Origin: Saccharofermentans sp.
Lineage (GTDB): Bacteria > Bacillota > Clostridia > Saccharofermentanales > Saccharofermentanaceae
Reading direction: 5' to 3'
Assembly: GCA_024692235.1 (NCBI GenBank)
Contig: JAILMW010000007.1
Span: 124,001-188,000 of the forward strand
DNA: 64,000 nucleotides
Shown here: positions 24,814 to 34,936 of the stretch, in pieces
How the letters are laid out: each line of letters begins with the position of its first letter
Numbering within the stretch: the first letter of the stretch is position 1
Position numbers and translations under genes: made by a program
Notes under the pieces: generated by a model
What the model was told of the DNA's origin: nothing
The model's input: the letters and a program-made list of their open reading frames with translations, nothing else
Databases searched by the model: none

Positions 24814-27800
24814 ATGATCGTTCGAAGAGTATTATCTGAAAAGAAGCCCGATTATGCTGTTGAAGCTAAGGGTATACTTCATGATGTCACAAGTGACCTT
24901 GATATCACGACCCTTACGGGAGTAAGAGTCATCAACAGGTATGATGTGTCCGGTATCACAGATGAAGAATATGAAGAGGCTAAGAAAGTCGTCTTTTCCG
25001 AGCCCCCTGTCGATAATGTCTACGATGAGTCGATCGACCTTAATGACAGCTGCTATGTACTTATCATCGAGGCTCTCCCCGGACAGTATGATCAGAGAGC
25101 GGATTCGGCTGCACAGTGCGTACAGTTCCTTACACAGAAGGAAAGACCTATCGTTAAGACCGCAAAGATCGTAGCTTTCTACGGTTCTCTTACAGAGGAG
25201 CAGAAGACAAAGATCGCAGGTTATCTCATTAACCCCGTAGAGGCAAGAGAGGCATCTGCCGATAAGCCCGAGACTCTCGAGGATAATTACGATATCCCTA
25301 CCGAAGTTCCTTCCATCGAAGGATTTATCGATATGGACGAAGCTTCTCTTTACAAGCTCCGCGCCGATATGGGCCTTGCAATGAGCGATGCCGACATCAA
25401 GTTCACACAGGATTTCTTCAAGACACAGAAGAGGAATCCTACCGTAACTGAGATCAGAGTACTTGATACATATTGGTCCGATCACTGCCGTCATACTACA
25501 TTCCTTACCGAACTTACGGATATCAAGTTCGAAGGTGATGATGAGCTTACACAGGATATCAAGGCATCTTATGCAGACTACCTCAAGACAAGGAAAGAGG
25601 TATATGGAGAGAGGATCTCTTCTAAGCATATCTGCCTTATGGACGTTGCTACAATGGCAATGAGAAAGCTCAAGAAGGACGGCAAGCTTGCTGACCTTGA
25701 CGAGTCTGAGGAGATCAATGCATGCTCCATCAAGATCAAGATCCAGGTAGACGGTGAAGATAAGGACTATATCTTCATGTTCAAGAACGAGACCCATAAC
25801 CATCCTACGGAGATCGAGCCTTTCGGCGGTGCCGCTACATGTCTCGGCGGTGCTATAAGAGATCCTCTCTCCGGAAGATCTTATGTATATCAGGCAATGA
25901 GAGTTACAGGTGCAGGCGATCCTACAGTTCCCGTGTCCATGACTCTTAAGGGTAAGCTTTCTCAGAAGAAGCTCGTTCGTACCGCATCTGCAGGTTACAG
26001 TTCTTACGGTAACCAGATCGGACTTGCAACCGGTCAGGTAGATGAGATCTATCACCCCGGTTATGTTGCTAAGAGAATGGAGATAGGTGCCGTTGTAGGT
26101 GCTGCTCCCGCAGAAAATATCGTAAGAGAAAGACCTCAGGCAGGAGATATCGTAGTCCTCTTAGGCGGACGTACAGGTCGTGACGGTATCGGCGGTGCTA
26201 CAGGTTCTTCCAAGGCACACGATGAGAAGTCCGTTCTTACATGCGGCGCTGAAGTACAGAAAGGTAATCCTCCTACAGAAAGAAAGCTTCAGAGACTTTT
26301 CAGAAATCCCGATGTTACTAAGCTTATCATCAGATGTAATGACTTCGGTGCAGGCGGTGTATCCGTAGCCATCGGTGAGCTTGCTGACGGTCTTAAGATC
26401 AACCTCGACTTAGTTCCCAAGAAGTACGAAGGTCTTGACGGTACCGAGATCGCTATCTCCGAGTCTCAGGAGAGAATGGCTGTCGTTGTTCATCCCGCAG
26501 ATCTTGATAAGTTCATGGCTGCAGCTGCTGTTGAGAACCTTGAGGCTACTGTAGTAGCTGAAGTTACCGAAGAGCCTGTTATGAAGATGACATGGAACGG
26601 TAAGACTATCGTTGACCTTCCCAGATCCTTCATCGATACAAACGGTGCTAAGCAGTACGCGGAAGTTGACGTTAACAGTAAGACTGATTCCGATTATCTG
26701 GATTCAGTTCTTCCCACATATACTCCTCACGACTTTAAGAAGTCCCTTACAGAGACTCTTAATACGCTTGAAGGATGTTCCAGAAAGGGCCTCGGACAGA
26801 AGTTCGACTCCACTATCGGTGCGGCAAGCATTATAATGCCTTACGGCGGTATGTATCAGACTTCCCCCGAGGAAGGTATGGCTGCTAAGATCCCTCTTGA
26901 TAAGGGAACGACAAAGGACTGCTCAGTAATGACATACGGCTTTGATCCTTATTACACTGAGTGGAATCCTTATGCAGGTTCCTACCACGCTGTTGTAGAG
27001 TCTCTTCTTAAGATCCTCTGCATGGGTGTAGATCCTCTTACTGCAAGACTTACTTTCCAGGAGTATTTTGAAAGAATGTCTTCCAAGGAAGCTTGGGGCA
27101 AGCCTCTTATGGCTCTCCTCGGTGCTTATCAGGCACAGCTTGATTTCGGTACTGCTTCCATCGGCGGTAAGGACTCCATGTCAGGTACTTTCAATGATAT
27201 ACACGTACCTCCCACGCTCGTATCTTTTGCTGTAGGTATGACTACTGCAGATAAGCTCATTACCGCTACACTTACAGGTCCTAACCAGAAGCTCTACTAC
27301 ATCAAGGTAGCAAGAAACGGTAAGGGCTACTACAAGAAGGAGCATTTCCTCAGGGTAGTAAAGGCAGTTAAGGAACTTCAGAGCAGGGGCCAGCTCAAGA
27401 CTGCCGCTGTAGTTAGAAGCTCAGGTATCGCAGCACGTGTAGCTCAGATGTGCTTCGGTAACAGCCTCGGCTTTACATTCTCCGATGAGATCGACGAGAA
27501 GGAGCTATTCTCAAGAAGCCTCGGTACGATAATCCTTGCTATCAGCAATGACGGCAATGCTATCGATAAGGTCGAGATGGTAGGCGGTAAGTATCTCGGA
27601 TACACAAATGATTACGGTAACTTCTTCCACGGCGAGAATTCCTGTGAGTGCGGTGTAGCAGCTCTCAGATTCGAAGGCAAGCTCGAGAAGATATTCCCTA
27701 CATTCGCAGAGAGCGCTAAGATGCCTCTTACTATCGCACCTGTTGAAGTTAATAAGACATTTAAGGCAGCTCCTGGTGTTCTTAAGGGTGCTAAGCCCAG

Positions 27801-28590
27801 GGTAATCATCCCCGTAATGCCCGGTACCAACTGCGAGATTGATTCCGCAAGAGCTTTCGAGAGAGCAGGCGGTGAGGCTGATATCTTCGTTATCAGGAAC
27901 CAGAGCCAGCAGGATATCACTGATTCCTTGAAGACTCTTGCTAAGAAGATCGGAGAGAGCAATATCGTAATGCTTCCCGGCGGATTCTCCGCAGGTGACG
28001 AGCCTGAGGGTTCAGGTAAGTTCTTCGCTGCTGCATTCAGAAATCAGTATGTTACTGAAGCTGTAAGAGACCTTCTTTTCCAGCGTGACGGACTTATGCT
28101 CGGTATCTGTAACGGATTCCAGTCTCTGATCAAGCTCGGACTTGTTCCTTACGGCGATATCAAGGAGCTCTCATCCGACGATCCTACTCTTACATATAAC
28201 AACATCGGACGTCACCAGAACTCCTATGTTGCAACACGTATCATGTCTAACAACAGCCCCTGGCTGACAGGCGTTAAGCCCGGTGAGATCTACAATATCC
28301 CCATCTCACACGGTGAGGGTAAGTTCGTAATCTCCGATTCTCAGCTTAATGAACTTATCAAGAACGGTCAGGTAGCAACATGCTATGTTGACGATATGGG
28401 CGTACCCGCAGGCGGCACTGAGTTCAACCCTAACGGTTCAGTTGCAGGTATCGAGGGTATCTTGTCTCCCGACGGTAGAGTATTCGGTAAGATGGGTCAC
28501 TCCGAGAGATACGATCCCGATCTTTGCAAGAATATCCCGGGTGAGAAGGATCAGAAGATCTTCGAATCAGGTATCGCTTACTTCCTGTAA
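24814..28590 (+). CDS. purL: Phosphoribosylformylglycinamidine synthase, single chain
   Basis: Converts FGAR, glutamine and ATP to FGAM in purine synthesis. 1258 aa, with PurS-like N-terminus, two AIR-synthase-like halves (FKNETHNHPTEIEPFGGAATCLGG; SIGGKDSMSGTF in the second half) and a C-terminal class I glutamine amidotransferase domain (GGFSAGDEPEG, nucleophile Cys in LGICNGFQ about residue 1100). In many Bacillota these are separate purS/purQ/purL genes; the fused form is usual in some Clostridia. The stop overlaps the rsmA start (TAATG). No other pur biosynthesis gene is adjacent; purB is 20 kb away. Confidence 0.97.
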   Translation: MIVRRVLSEKKPDYAVEAKGILHDVTSDLDITTLTGVRVINRYDVSGITDEEYEEAKKVVFSEPPVDNVYDESIDLNDSCYVLIIEALPGQYDQRADSAAQCVQFLTQKERPIVKTAKIVAFYGSLTEEQKTKIAGYLINPVEAREASADKPETLEDNYDIPTEVPSIEGFIDMDEASLYKLRADMGLAMSDADIKFTQDFFKTQKRNPTVTEIRVLDTYWSDHCRHTTFLTELTDIKFEGDDELTQDIKASYADYLKTRKEVYGERISSKHICLMDVATMAMRKLKKDGKLADLDESEEINACSIKIKIQVDGEDKDYIFMFKNETHNHPTEIEPFGGAATCLGGAIRDPLSGRSYVYQAMRVTGAGDPTVPVSMTLKGKLSQKKLVRTASAGYSSYGNQIGLATGQVDEIYHPGYVAKRMEIGAVVGAAPAENIVRERPQAGDIVVLLGGRTGRDGIGGATGSSKAHDEKSVLTCGAEVQKGNPPTERKLQRLFRNPDVTKLIIRCNDFGAGGVSVAIGELADGLKINLDLVPKKYEGLDGTEIAISESQERMAVVVHPADLDKFMAAAAVENLEATVVAEVTEEPVMKMTWNGKTIVDLPRSFIDTNGAKQYAEVDVNSKTDSDYLDSVLPTYTPHDFKKSLTETLNTLEGCSRKGLGQKFDSTIGAASIIMPYGGMYQTSPEEGMAAKIPLDKGTTKDCSVMTYGFDPYYTEWNPYAGSYHAVVESLLKILCMGVDPLTARLTFQEYFERMSSKEAWGKPLMALLGAYQAQLDFGTASIGGKDSMSGTFNDIHVPPTLVSFAVGMTTADKLITATLTGPNQKLYYIKVARNGKGYYKKEHFLRVVKAVKELQSRGQLKTAAVVRSSGIAARVAQMCFGNSLGFTFSDEIDEKELFSRSLGTIILAISNDGNAIDKVEMVGGKYLGYTNDYGNFFHGENSCECGVAALRFEGKLEKIFPTFAESAKMPLTIAPVEVNKTFKAAPGVLKGAKPRVIIPVMPGTNCEIDSARAFERAGGEADIFVIRNQSQQDITDSLKTLAKKIGESNIVMLPGGFSAGDEPEGSGKFFAAAFRNQYVTEAVRDLLFQRDGLMLGICNGFQSLIKLGLVPYGDIKELSSDDPTLTYNNIGRHQNSYVATRIMSNNSPWLTGVKPGEIYNIPISHGEGKFVISDSQLNELIKNGQVATCYVDDMGVPAGGTEFNPNGSVAGIEGILSPDGRVFGKMGHSERYDPDLCKNIPGEKDQKIFESGIAYFL

Positions 28591-29381
28591 TGAATAAGGA
28601 AGACACATTAAGATATATTGCAGACAATAAGATTCTGCCCGATAAGAACTTCGGGCAGAATTTTCTCTGTGATGAAGGTATTATCGACAGGATAATCGAA
28701 CTGTCGGGAGCTGCATCAGGTTCTAAGGTCTTGGAAATCGGCCCCGGATGCGGTGCTCTTACGGACAGATTTGTCGATATGGGAGCAAAGATCACGGCAG
28801 TTGAGATAGATAAGAGGCTTAATGAGCACCTTCTTAACCGTTTTAACGGTAAGGATATAGATATCATCTGCTCCGATTACTTAAAGCTCAATGACTACGA
28901 GGCCGATCGATTTGAATATGCAGTAAGTAATATTCCTTATTATGTTATGACACCTATCATGATAAAGCTCATGACAGATCTTACTTCATGTAAGAAAATG
29001 ACTTTTATGGTAGAAGAAGCTGCAATATCAAGGATCATGGCACAGCCGGGTTCCAAGCAATACGGTCCTCTGGCAGTAATGTGCTCCTGCTTCGGTAAGG
29101 TATCGAAGGAATTAGTAGTACCCGGAGCTTCTTTTATTCCGCCGCCTCATACTACTTCAGCAGTTATTACGTTAACAAGGGAAGAGGGGATACCCTCTTC
29201 CGGCTTTGCTTCTTTTCTTGATAAGTGCTTCTCTCAGAGAAGAAAGAAGATGACTAACTCATTCCCGGAACTTAAGAGTGTGAGCTCATCTATGGGCCTT
29301 AGGGAGGATATCAGAGCAGAAGCAGTAACGCCCGAAGAGTACAGAGATATCTTTATTAATTACACTTCATCTTTGATATAA
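28590..29381 (+). CDS. rsmA: 16S rRNA dimethyladenosine transferase (KsgA)
   Basis: Dimethylates two adjacent adenosines near the 3' end of 16S rRNA. 263 aa: KNFGQNFLCD, SAM motif LEIGPGCGALT, and the catalytic NIPYY motif. Starts within the purL stop codon; translational coupling of a purine enzyme with an rRNA methylase is unusual but probably only positional. A 34-nt gap leads to zapA. Confidence 0.95.
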   Translation: MNKEDTLRYIADNKILPDKNFGQNFLCDEGIIDRIIELSGAASGSKVLEIGPGCGALTDRFVDMGAKITAVEIDKRLNEHLLNRFNGKDIDIICSDYLKLNDYEADRFEYAVSNIPYYVMTPIMIKLMTDLTSCKKMTFMVEEAAISRIMAQPGSKQYGPLAVMCSCFGKVSKELVVPGASFIPPPHTTSAVITLTREEGIPSSGFASFLDKCFSQRRKKMTNSFPELKSVSSSMGLREDIRAEAVTPEEYRDIFINYTSSLI

Positions 29382-29415
29382 TGTTTATATTCTCTAAGAT
29401 CAAAGGTCGGTTTCT

Positions 29416-29988
29416 ATGAAGAAGAGCAATACCAGCAACATGTTCCAAAGATATTCCGAGACGTCATCAAGAAAGAGACGTCTTGCTAAGGATGAGATGC
29501 CTTTGATGACTACATATGAGCAGCGTTACAAAGGTCCCAGTATGGCAAGGGAATTTACTGAGCAAAAACCGGTACAGACCTTGAATGAGAAGATAGAGGC
29601 AAGAAAAAATTTGTCCACGCCCAAGAAGGATGATGCTCTCAAGCGCGTTTCCGTTGAGATCGGCGGACATAATTATCTTCTGGGTTCTACCGATAATATG
29701 AGTGAAGCAAGGATCAGAAGGGTCGCAAATACCGTTAATTCCATATTAGGTGATGCCAAGGAATCTAATCCCGGCCTTATGACTAATAAGATCACGACTC
29801 TTGCGCTCCTTGATGCATGCGATAAGCTCATAACACTGCAGGACGAGAACAGCAATATGAAGACTGAACTTATGTATCTGCAACAGAAATTATCTCTTGA
29901 AGAGAAGGCACATATCAGTGAACCGACGCCGATGGAACAGTTGGCATCTGAGATCGAAGAAAAAACGGAAGGCAAAAAGTCCACATGA
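29416..29988 (+). CDS. zapA: ZapA-like cell-division protein with N-terminal extension
   Basis: 190 aa, about twice the usual ZapA length. The ZapA domain (RVSVEIGGHNYLLGSTDNMSE..., ~78-150) is preceded by ~75 basic/polar residues and followed by a coiled-coil segment. ZapA stabilises FtsZ filaments at midcell. The stop overlaps the next start (ATGA); zapA followed by a U32 peptidase is a common clostridial arrangement. Confidence 0.82.
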   Translation: MKKSNTSNMFQRYSETSSRKRRLAKDEMPLMTTYEQRYKGPSMAREFTEQKPVQTLNEKIEARKNLSTPKKDDALKRVSVEIGGHNYLLGSTDNMSEARIRRVANTVNSILGDAKESNPGLMTNKITTLALLDACDKLITLQDENSNMKTELMYLQQKLSLEEKAHISEPTPMEQLASEIEEKTEGKKST

Positions 29989-32324
29989 ACAGAATAGAAC
30001 TCCTTGCTCCCGCAGGATCGTTACCCATATTGAAAGCAGCCGTAGACAGCGGTGCAGATGCCGTATATTGCGGTGTCAATCTTTATAATGCAAGGATCAA
30101 TGCCGATAATCTTACCATGGATGATCTGATGGAAGGTTGTATATATGCCCACAGAAGGAGCACAAAAGTCTATTTAACTCTTAATACTCTCATTAATGAC
30201 GAAGAGCTTCCCGAGGCATGTGAGCTTGCTCAGAATGCATATAACCTGGGCGTAGATGCTATTCTTGTTCAGGATATAGGTCTTGCCTCAATGATTCACG
30301 AGAAGTATCCTCAGATACCTCTTCATGCGAGCACGCAGATGAACGTATATTCTCCTGATGACTATATGAGATTGTCGGAGATGGGTTTTACAAGAGCCGT
30401 TCTTCCCAGAGAACTCACACTCGATGAGATAAGAACCAGAGTAAGGACATCTTCAAGATACGGTATCGATCTTGAAGTATTTGCTCACGGTGCAGTCTGT
30501 GTATGTTATTCCGGACTTTGCCTCTTCAGCTCCATGAATAAGAGCGGTACAAGAAGTGGTAACAGAGGACTTTGTGCACAGCCCTGCAGACAGGAATATA
30601 AGCTTCTTTCTTCCGGCAATACCGTAAGGAGCGGACATCTGTTATCTCCCAAGGACAGATGTGTCATTCCTTATCTTTCAGAACTTATATCATCAGGTAT
30701 CGCTTCATTGAAGATAGAAGGAAGGATGAGAGACGAATCCTATGTAGCTGCTGCAGTACATGCCTACAGAGTACTTATAGATGCATATTATGACGGTATC
30801 CTTGACGATGAGCTCGTAAGAAGCGTTAATGACAGTCTTCTTGTAAGCTTCAACAGGGGCGGAAGCTTCACATCCCAGGCTCTTGGTGGCAAGAAGCCCG
30901 ATAATCTCCTTTCAGGAGAATTCGTCGGTAAATACGGACTTAAGATAGGAAAGATATCTTCTTCAGATCCCAAGAAAGGAACTATTACCGTAAGAACAGG
31001 CAACAGTTCTCTCATTCCTTCTAAGGGTGATTATATTTCCATAAGGAACAAGAAGAGTGAAGTAGCATCCTTTCCCGTAGGTAAGATACATGAAGCTCCC
31101 GGAAGCGTTACTTTGAAGGGACTTCATCCCGATATCATTAAGTCTCTAGAGAAAGACCTTAATGTGTTCCTTATGAGCCACGATTTTGTCGGCTCAAAGT
31201 CAGCTAAGCGCAAGACTAAGATAAACATCTCCGTAGATACAAGTGAAAACGGTATCTTCAAGGCTGACGCGCGTGTTTGCGACGGTATCTTTCGCGAAGT
31301 ATTCGCTTCTGTAGAAGAGCCTCTTGATACTTCATACGAAGGCAATCCTCTCTCAATGGACAGGATCGAGAAACAGATGAGAAAGACAGGAGATACGCCC
31401 TTTGAAGTAAACGAGTTCTTCGTAACTTCCGGCTCCGGTGAAGTATCCTGCGCAGTGAGCCTTATAAATGACATTAGAAGACAGCTCACTGATTCGCTTA
31501 TCTCGGAGATAGATTTCGAAGCTTCCCATAATGCCGGAAGTAATTACGATATGTTCTCTGATGACGACGAGAGGGATAATATCGAAGGTGAGGGCACAAT
31601 CGAGACTTTATACTATTTCCCGTCGTTTGCTACCGTAAGCGGTGATCTTAGAAGAGATACTGATATATACGCTTTCTCTGTATATGACCTCACTTTCGGT
31701 AAGTTCAGAAATAAGATAATAGATTTTATAAGGTCCTCTGACACAAAGCTTGTAGCAGTTCTTCCGGATCTTATTCACGATAACACGAAGAAAAAGTTTG
31801 AGGATACTCTTAAGATCGTAAAGGATGAACTTAAAGAGAGATTTATCGCCGTAATGGATAGCGATCACCTCTCTGAAGGAACTCTTTATAAGGAACTTGA
31901 TATTAAGCACTTTATCTCACCCGGTGCAAACACATATAACACCGCGACTTACAAGAAGATCTCATCCTACTCTGATGCGGTGGCAATGTCTTATGAGATA
32001 TCTTCCGATACGGCTTATGAGATCCTCTCAGCAAATAATGTCAAAGGAAAGACAGTACTTATTCACGGCAGCGGATCTATCCCGTGGATGCAGTCCGATT
32101 TCTGTGCCGTAGGTAATAACAAAAGGGATTGCAGGATGTGCCTCGAAAGGGATGTTTTCGTTCTGGACCAGGGAGAGCAGGAGAAGGAATGCAGGCTCGT
32201 AACAAGGCCTCTTGATCACACTTCTTCTATCTACGGTCCCGCTAAGTTCACTTACGACGACAACGATGCCCAAAGGATCGCATCCCTCGGAGCAAATGTG
32301 ATCTTATGCTTTACCGAAGTCTAA
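29985..32324 (+). CDS. U32 family peptidase-like protein (RlhA/TrhP type)
   Basis: 779 aa. Begins ELLAPAGSLPILKAAVDSGADAVYCG, with the U32 signature EVFAHGAVCVCYSGLCLFSS and the downstream cysteines (RGLCAQPCRQEY), then a long DUF3656-like C-terminal half with further cysteines (CRMCLERD). Members of this group act in RNA hydroxylation (RlhA on 23S C2501; TrhP on tRNA U34) rather than proteolysis, probably with an Fe-S cluster and prephenate as oxygen-transfer helper. Which RNA is the target cannot be decided here. Confidence 0.88.
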   Translation: MNRIELLAPAGSLPILKAAVDSGADAVYCGVNLYNARINADNLTMDDLMEGCIYAHRRSTKVYLTLNTLINDEELPEACELAQNAYNLGVDAILVQDIGLASMIHEKYPQIPLHASTQMNVYSPDDYMRLSEMGFTRAVLPRELTLDEIRTRVRTSSRYGIDLEVFAHGAVCVCYSGLCLFSSMNKSGTRSGNRGLCAQPCRQEYKLLSSGNTVRSGHLLSPKDRCVIPYLSELISSGIASLKIEGRMRDESYVAAAVHAYRVLIDAYYDGILDDELVRSVNDSLLVSFNRGGSFTSQALGGKKPDNLLSGEFVGKYGLKIGKISSSDPKKGTITVRTGNSSLIPSKGDYISIRNKKSEVASFPVGKIHEAPGSVTLKGLHPDIIKSLEKDLNVFLMSHDFVGSKSAKRKTKINISVDTSENGIFKADARVCDGIFREVFASVEEPLDTSYEGNPLSMDRIEKQMRKTGDTPFEVNEFFVTSGSGEVSCAVSLINDIRRQLTDSLISEIDFEASHNAGSNYDMFSDDDERDNIEGEGTIETLYYFPSFATVSGDLRRDTDIYAFSVYDLTFGKFRNKIIDFIRSSDTKLVAVLPDLIHDNTKKKFEDTLKIVKDELKERFIAVMDSDHLSEGTLYKELDIKHFISPGANTYNTATYKKISSYSDAVAMSYEISSDTAYEILSANNVKGKTVLIHGSGSIPWMQSDFCAVGNNKRDCRMCLERDVFVLDQGEQEKECRLVTRPLDHTSSIYGPAKFTYDDNDAQRIASLGANVILCFTEV

Positions 32325-32337
32325 AGGAGGCTTACAA

Positions 32338-32832
32338 ATGATCGATATCAAGATAGAAAAGTGCAGGGAAGAGGCAGTACTTCCCAAATATGCAAATGAC
32401 GGCGATGCCGGAATGGATCTTTACAGCTGCGAGGATATCCTTGTAAAGCCCGGATGCAGTGTTCTTGTTCCTACCGGACTTAAGATGGCTATTCCTTACG
32501 GCTATGAAGTTCAGATAAGGCCCAGAAGCGGAATCTCATATAAGACTACCCTTCGGGTACCTAATACTCCCGGTACTATCGACTGCGGCTACAGGGATGA
32601 AGTCAATGTGATCATCTATAATGCTTCTATGAGAGAGGATGCTTCTGAAGATGCTCCTTTTACATTAAGCGACAAAGGATGCAAACACGGTACTTATCTT
32701 ATCAAGAAGGGTGACAGGATCGCTCAGATGGTAGTTGCCAAAGTCGAATATGCGTCACTTGATGTGGTTGATTCCGTAGCAGATATCGGAACTGACCGTG
32801 GTGGCGGATTCGGTTCTTCCGGCATCCGCTAA
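32338..32832 (+). CDS. dut: dUTP diphosphatase
   Basis: 164 aa trimeric dUTPase: DGDAGMDLYS (motif 1), RPRSGISYK (motif 2), GTIDCGYRDEV (motif 3), GDRIAQMVV (motif 4) and the Gly-rich C-terminal GGGFGSSG arm (motif 5). All five motifs are present. AAAGGAGG immediately follows the preceding stop codon. Removes dUTP and supplies dUMP. Confidence 0.96.
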   Translation: MIDIKIEKCREEAVLPKYANDGDAGMDLYSCEDILVKPGCSVLVPTGLKMAIPYGYEVQIRPRSGISYKTTLRVPNTPGTIDCGYRDEVNVIIYNASMREDASEDAPFTLSDKGCKHGTYLIKKGDRIAQMVVAKVEYASLDVVDSVADIGTDRGGGFGSSGIR

Positions 32833-32903
32833 GGGTAGAAATACACCTGTTAAAATGCTAAAATAACGAGGTTGTTCGAATAATTGTAAGGGAGGTCAGT
32901 ATT

Positions 32904-33881
32904 GTGCTTGAGATCTATGCGTCACAAGAGACAAAGCATAAGGCTTCCCGTCAGTTATATCGGGTCGAAGAGATAGAAGATATCAAGGATGACTGTTGGG
33001 TCAACCTTTATTCTCCTACTGAAGCCGAGATCTCCAAAGTAGAGACTGAATTAAGCATTCCCCAGGAATTCTTAAGATATCCATTGGATGAAGAGGAGAG
33101 ACCTCGTATCGACTACGATGACGATACAGGTATCGTACTTGTCATCATTGACGTTCCTTATACAAAGAGAGACAACGATATCATCAAGTATGAGACGACT
33201 CCTCTCGGTATTATCTTAGCTGATAAGCATATAGTCACCGTATCTTTAAGACAGACACAGATCCTGGATCACTTTATCGATAACAGAGTAAAGGATCTGT
33301 ATCTCGCATACAGGACAAGATTTACCATTCAGATCCTCTTTGCTGTTGCAAGAGAGTACTTGAGGCTCTTGCGTTTTATCGATAAGACGTTGGAGGTCGC
33401 AGAGAGCGAGCTTGCCAAGGAAGTAAGTAATAACCAGCTCTTCAAGCTCCTTGAATTAAGTAAATCCCTTGTATATTTCGCATCATCGTTGAAATCCAAC
33501 GAAGCTGTGCTTGAGAAGCTTATGCGAGGAAGGACGATCAAGCTTTACGACGAGGACGAGGACCTTCTTGAGGACGTTGTTATCGAGTATAAGCAGGCTC
33601 ATGAGATGGCGGATATCTATTCAACGATCATAGGCAGCACCATGGACGCATATGCATCCATAATCAACAATAATGTTAACGACATAATGAAGATCCTTGC
33701 AGCAGCAACTATCTGTCTTACGATGCCTGATCTTATCGGATGCTTCTTCGGACAGAACTGCCCCATGCCATGGGATGCAGGGTTTGCTGATAATCCCATA
33801 CCATTCTTCTCGCTCCTTGGCGGCTGTATTGCAAGTGTCGTCATAAGCTGGTTCATCTTAAAGAAGAAGAGAATGCTCTGA
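32904..33881 (+). CDS. CorA-family divalent cation transporter with GQN in place of GMN
   Basis: 325 aa, GTG start after GGGAGG. Cytoplasmic alpha/beta funnel domain (1-~250), then two C-terminal membrane helices separated by the short loop that normally carries GMN. Here the loop reads FFGQNCPMPWD (GQN at 283-285). GMN is the selectivity signature for Mg2+; replacement suggests altered ion preference (e.g. Zn2+, Ni2+, Co2+) or activity. The C-terminus KKKR is cytoplasmic as in CorA. 18 nt before the next gene. Confidence 0.85.
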   Translation: MLEIYASQETKHKASRQLYRVEEIEDIKDDCWVNLYSPTEAEISKVETELSIPQEFLRYPLDEEERPRIDYDDDTGIVLVIIDVPYTKRDNDIIKYETTPLGIILADKHIVTVSLRQTQILDHFIDNRVKDLYLAYRTRFTIQILFAVAREYLRLLRFIDKTLEVAESELAKEVSNNQLFKLLELSKSLVYFASSLKSNEAVLEKLMRGRTIKLYDEDEDLLEDVVIEYKQAHEMADIYSTIIGSTMDAYASIINNNVNDIMKILAAATICLTMPDLIGCFFGQNCPMPWDAGFADNPIPFFSLLGGCIASVVISWFILKKKRML

Positions 33882-33899
33882 TAAGAGGAATAACATAAT

Positions 33900-34934
33900 A
33901 TGAGCAAAGGTTTTTCCGGCGTAGACTTTGAGAATAAGATGGCTGGACACGGCAACAGGTTCATAGTAAGAAGTGCTTTGGTATTAAGTATCATCGCCGT
34001 GCTCCTTGTATTTATGATCGTACTTACGGTCTTAAGTTCCAACCATCTCATGAATATCGAATCAACTCAGGTATCCAATGTACCTTCTAATATCCTGCCG
34101 TCATATTCGACGTGCAGCTTTGAGTCTTTTGATAATCAGACGACTCTCTCAGGATGGTTCTTTAAGTGTGATGATCCTATTACAACGATAATAGTAGTAC
34201 ACAACTCCGGTTCCAACAGATTGCCTTTCGGAGTAAATATGATAGATATGATCGAGATGTGGCTCGGTAATAACTACAATGTCTTTATGTTCGATCTTCG
34301 TAATTCCGGAGACTCGGAAGGTGATATCACAGGTTACGGCTATCTTGAATGGAATGACGTACTTGGAGCTATAGCTCAGGTAAGATCAATATCTGTCACC
34401 ACTGATGTAGTACTTTACGGAATAGGTACGGGAACAACGGCATGCATCATGGCATACGATGCGCTTCCTGCAGCAGATCTGACAGATTCAGAATTATCCG
34501 AATATCCTCAGGATGTTCTTGACCTCGGATTCGATCAATCGTATATCAAAGGCATGATCTTCGACTCACCGGCGAAGAATTCCGACGATTATATAAGTCC
34601 CGCAGTACGTCAGAACGAATTCCTGGGTTCTCTTACGGCAGAGCTCGTTCCTTATGCCATAAGAGTATCTACGGGTATATCAGAGCCTGTTAATCTTGCA
34701 GCCGAGATATCCAGATTACCTGTTCCCGTATGCATAATATACGGAGGTCACGATACCTTTATCGGAGCGGAGAAGATATCTCAGATTGTAGATGAGAGGA
34801 ACAGGCTCAACTCAAGTATCACTGTCTCTCAGATGATCCCCGGTGCAGGTTATCTGGAATCATTCAAGGTAGGCAAGGAGACTTATATGGATACGATATT
34901 AAGATACTTGCAGACTTACTTTATAAAGGGGTAA
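33900..34934 (+). CDS. Membrane-anchored alpha/beta-hydrolase fold protein lacking catalytic residues
   Basis: 344 aa. One N-terminal membrane anchor (~23-46), then an alpha/beta-hydrolase fold: IIVVHNSGSNR (strand 3/oxyanion region), FDLRNSGDSEG (usually R-G-x-G-x-S), and strand 5 YGIGTGTTA. The nucleophile elbow is G-I-G-T-G (174-178), with Gly176 where Ser should be; the late His is Tyr318 in GAGYLES, while Asp285 in GGHDTF remains. Hydrolase activity in the usual sense is therefore unlikely; a binding or scaffolding role is possible. AGAGG precedes the start. Two nt before tsaD. Confidence 0.83.
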   Translation: MSKGFSGVDFENKMAGHGNRFIVRSALVLSIIAVLLVFMIVLTVLSSNHLMNIESTQVSNVPSNILPSYSTCSFESFDNQTTLSGWFFKCDDPITTIIVVHNSGSNRLPFGVNMIDMIEMWLGNNYNVFMFDLRNSGDSEGDITGYGYLEWNDVLGAIAQVRSISVTTDVVLYGIGTGTTACIMAYDALPAADLTDSELSEYPQDVLDLGFDQSYIKGMIFDSPAKNSDDYISPAVRQNEFLGSLTAELVPYAIRVSTGISEPVNLAAEISRLPVPVCIIYGGHDTFIGAEKISQIVDERNRLNSSITVSQMIPGAGYLESFKVGKETYMDTILRYLQTYFIKG

Positions 34935-34936
34935 AT

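Noticed and set aside
24832..26055. A 407-codon open frame on the minus strand within purL
   Set aside because: Same artefact: Leu/Cys/Ile-rich translation entirely inside a conserved gene, no promoter or ribosome site.
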